A stretch of DNA of 40,549 nucleotides. It comes from E44-bin88 sp050123275. GTDB taxonomy: Bacteria > Chloroflexota > Dehalococcoidia > Dehalococcoidales > BS750m-G39. Positions 38,692 through 40,549 of the stretch are shown piece by piece. The position numbers were made by a program, and so were the translations under genes. Numbering within the stretch: position 1 is the stretch's first letter; each line of letters opens with the position of its first letter. The stretch is from assembly GCA_050123275.1 (NCBI GenBank), contig JASFHK010000014.1:1-40549 (forward strand), written 5' to 3'. The notes under the pieces are model-generated. The model saw nothing but the letters and a program-made list of their open reading frames with translations. It was not told where the DNA came from and did not search any database.

Positions 38692-39582
38692 TCAAATCCT
38701 TTCTATCTCAGCCAGACCAAACAGACCGTGAGGCCTGAAGATGAGCACGATTATGATGACGATAAAGGGGAAGACACCAGCCAACCCACCACCGGCCGGT
38801 AATAGAGGATCCAGGTAACCGGCGGCTATATTCTCGGAAATACCCAAAATTAATCCGGCAAGAATAGCTCCGCCAATCGAGTCCATTCCTCCCAAGAGCG
38901 CTACGGCTAATGCTTTCAGGCCGACGTTAGACATTGGTACCATGACACCAGATATGCCGCCTAAAAGGATGCCGGCGATGACACCAACGACAGCAGCGAT
39001 TACCCAGGAAAGGGCATAAACGGTGGTTACCTTAATACCGGCACTCTGTACCACCTGCTCGTCCTCGGCGGTGGCTCTCATGGCCAGCCCACTTCTGGTG
39101 TAGCGGAAGAGCATCATGAGTATAACCACGACAATAACGGAGACAATTATGCCAATTACCATCTCCGAGGATATGGATAGCTCGCCAATTTTTATGGATA
39201 TGTCCGGCAGCACTCCGTGGTAGGCCTTATACTCGCCGCCCCAGATTAGGGTGGCTAGCCCTTCCAAGACAGTGGCCAAGGCTATGGTCATCATGATGAC
39301 CGCCAGTATTGGTTGACCCACCAGGGGGCGCAGGGTTAAGCGTTCTATTGCCATACCCATCACAATAGCCACGGCTATCGCCGCCAGTATGGCAGCCCAT
39401 ATCGGCAGATTGAAGGTTACCAAGAAGGTAAAGCCCAGGTAGCCACCAATCATGACGAAGTGTCCCTGGGCAATGTTAAACGCCTTGGAACACTTGAAAA
39501 TTAGCACAAAGCCGATGGTCACCAGGGCATAGATCATGCCCGCAGCAAAGCCGCTTACCACATACTGTAGCAAGGAAGTCAT
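38692..39582 (-). CDS. livH: Branched-chain-type ABC transporter permease, LivH
   Basis: The 296-residue LivH permease has about eight TMs and shows GFAAGMIYALVTIGFVLIFK, AFNIAQGHFVMIGGYLGF, and the coupling segment RATAEDEQVVQSAGIKVTTV. GGMDSIGGAILAGLILGISE is the conserved C-terminal part. Its ATG overlaps the stop of the acyl-CoA ligase gene by four bases (39579-39582), so ligase and transporter are translationally coupled. Confidence 0.9.
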   Translation of the reverse strand: MTSLLQYVVSGFAAGMIYALVTIGFVLIFKCSKAFNIAQGHFVMIGGYLGFTFLVTFNLPIWAAILAAIAVAIVMGMAIERLTLRPLVGQPILAVIMMTIALATVLEGLATLIWGGEYKAYHGVLPDISIKIGELSISSEMVIGIIVSVIVVVILMMLFRYTRSGLAMRATAEDEQVVQSAGIKVTTVYALSWVIAAVVGVIAGILLGGISGVMVPMSNVGLKALAVALLGGMDSIGGAILAGLILGISENIAAGYLDPLLPAGGGLAGVFPFIVIIIVLIFRPHGLFGLAEIERI

Positions 39583-40549
39583 TGAGCAGCTCCTTTAACA
39601 GACTGGATGCTAAGAGTAGTCTTTATTGTCCCCATCCGCCCGTCCCGATATCTGACCTGGGCTTCTACGGGTACCTCAGTCTTGTTACTATAGATGGCTT
39701 TGATAAGCTCGCGGTAGCGCTCTTGCACAAATGCCTTCCTCAGCTTCCTGTCTCTGGTTAACTCAGCCTCGTCAGGGTCAAATTCCTTGTGCAGATTGAC
39801 GTATTTCTTGATCTTAGTGCCCGGGGGTAAAGTCTGATTCACTCTATCTATATCCTGCTTCACTAACTGGTAAACCTCTGGCTTCTGGGAAAGCTCGGTG
39901 AAGGTGGTATAAGACACACTATTCTCCCCGGCCCACCTGCCGACGCTCTCGTAATCAATGATCAGGATGGCTGAGGCATAGGCTCCATTCGGACCACCTA
40001 GAACCCAGGCGTCCCTGATATAAGGACTGAACCTCAGACGGCTCTCAATAAGCTGGGGGGCCAGTTTATCGCCACTGACCAGCTCAACCAGGTCCTCTAC
40101 CCTGTCCAGAAAGACAAGGTGTCCGTCCTCGTTAATGAAACCGCTGTCCCCACTATGGAACCAGCCGTCTTTAAGCATCCGGGCAGTCTTATTCGGGTCA
40201 TTATAGTAACCAAGGAAAACGCCGGGCTGCCGATAAATAATCTCACCATCATCGGTTATTCTCACCTCGGCTCCCTGGTGAACGGGACCCACGGTCTCTA
40301 AACGGATGTCGTCGTTCTTGGCACCAGTTAGGGCTCCTCCCTCCGTTGAGCCATAGAGGCTTTTGATGGGGAGATTGAGGGCATGGTAGAACCTGAAGGC
40401 TTCGGGGCTGAGCATAGCCCCGGTGGCATAGCAGATCCTGGCGTTTGGCAGACCAAGGCTATCTCTGACGGGTCTAAACAAGGCGACGTCGGCAAAGGCA
40501 TAGAGCATCTTCCAGAACAGGTTCGGCTTTCGCTTTCTATACCTTAGCT
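39579..40549 (-). CDS. AMP-dependent acyl-CoA synthetase, C-terminal part (cut by window edge)
   Basis: About 323 codons are open from the window edge to the stop at 39579-39581. Visible motifs are YGSTEGG (the ANL A5 motif), WFHSGDSGFINEDGHLVFLDR (A7/A8) and the hinge-like segment DLVELVSGDKLAPQLIESRL. The C-terminal region (PPGTKIKKY, DEAELTRDRKLRKA) is typical of long-chain-type fatty acyl-CoA ligases. The true start lies outside. Coupling to a LivHMK importer suggests CoA activation of the imported acid. The specific substrate is unknown. Confidence 0.88.
   Translation of the reverse strand, partial: LRYRKRKPNLFWKMLYAFADVALFRPVRDSLGLPNARICYATGAMLSPEAFRFYHALNLPIKSLYGSTEGGALTGAKNDDIRLETVGPVHQGAEVRITDDGEIIYRQPGVFLGYYNDPNKTARMLKDGWFHSGDSGFINEDGHLVFLDRVEDLVELVSGDKLAPQLIESRLRFSPYIRDAWVLGGPNGAYASAILIIDYESVGRWAGENSVSYTTFTELSQKPEVYQLVKQDIDRVNQTLPPGTKIKKYVNLHKEFDPDEAELTRDRKLRKAFVQERYRELIKAIYSNKTEVPVEAQVRYRDGRMGTIKTTLSIQSVKGAAQ

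Overview
The window looks like a strictly anaerobic Chloroflexota chromosome, most plausibly Dehalococcoidia. This is inferred from gene content, not from a marker gene. The evidence is lower-cobalamin-pathway genes with corrinoid uptake but no corrin-ring synthesis genes in view, Hdr/MvhD-type redox genes, lipoproteins with short low-complexity linkers, double-cubane 2-hydroxyacyl-CoA-dehydratase-like genes, and many TTG/GTG starts. Coding is tight and mostly in co-directional operons. The left 16.5 kb is visibly less GC-rich than the core-like DNA from 16.5 to 35 kb.

Layout. (1) 1-1657: minus-strand CoA genes (CaiB/BaiF CoA-transferase fragment, double-hotdog dehydratase) behind a promoter and a perfect 28-bp palindrome. 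(2) 1658-2321: non-coding, with a CTAG-rich repeat patch and the first copy of a dispersed repeat. (3) 2322-10692, plus strand: a YezD-like small protein closed by a strong terminator, then a NitT/TauT-type ABC importer, a QueG-like Fe-S protein, a double-cubane-cluster reductase, its ATP-dependent activase and a molybdopterin oxidoreductase. (4) 10777-11052: second repeat copy, carrying the 3' half of a tRNA-Val(UAC) and a tyrosine-recombinase remnant. (5) 11069-15898, minus strand: response regulator, 72-aa peptide ending in Trp-Thr, ComQ-like polyprenyl synthase, ComP-like PDZ/multi-TM kinase and IPP isomerase. (6) 16395-16494: third repeat copy. (7) 16596-26117, plus strand: winged-helix regulator, then btuFCD-cobO-cbiB-cobD-cobT-cobS-cobC-cobU. 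(8) 26328-27752: glutamate decarboxylase. (9) 27804-35083: a CsoR-family, probably persulfide-sensing, repressor divergent from an MvhD/DsrE/TusA/HdrA/FrhB-like redox operon. (10) 35096-36229: DUF169 gene and a promoter-driven structured RNA candidate. (11) 36230-40549, minus strand: branched-chain-amino-acid-type ABC importer genes and an acyl-CoA ligase.

The most exciting signal is the 11.0-15.9 kb block. It reads as a ComQXPA-like prenyl-peptide quorum-sensing system outside Firmicutes. It has its own isoprenoid isomerase, an unusual response regulator (excisionase-type HTH fused to a receiver) and a HisKA-type kinase core. It lies between two copies of a tRNA-Val-derived repeat, as a cargo module in a tandem island array would. 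The neighbouring segment between copies 1 and 2 carries an uncharacterised import and low-potential reduction pathway.

The core part is coherent metabolically. The regulator at 16.6 kb and the corrinoid operon share the same 7-2-7 operator, so the regulator probably controls itself and corrinoid uptake/assembly. The Hdr-like cluster consists of tandem paralogue pairs plus sulfur carriers under a persulfide-type sensor, suggesting sulfane-sulfur-linked electron transfer. All functions are read from motifs and context; no database search was possible.
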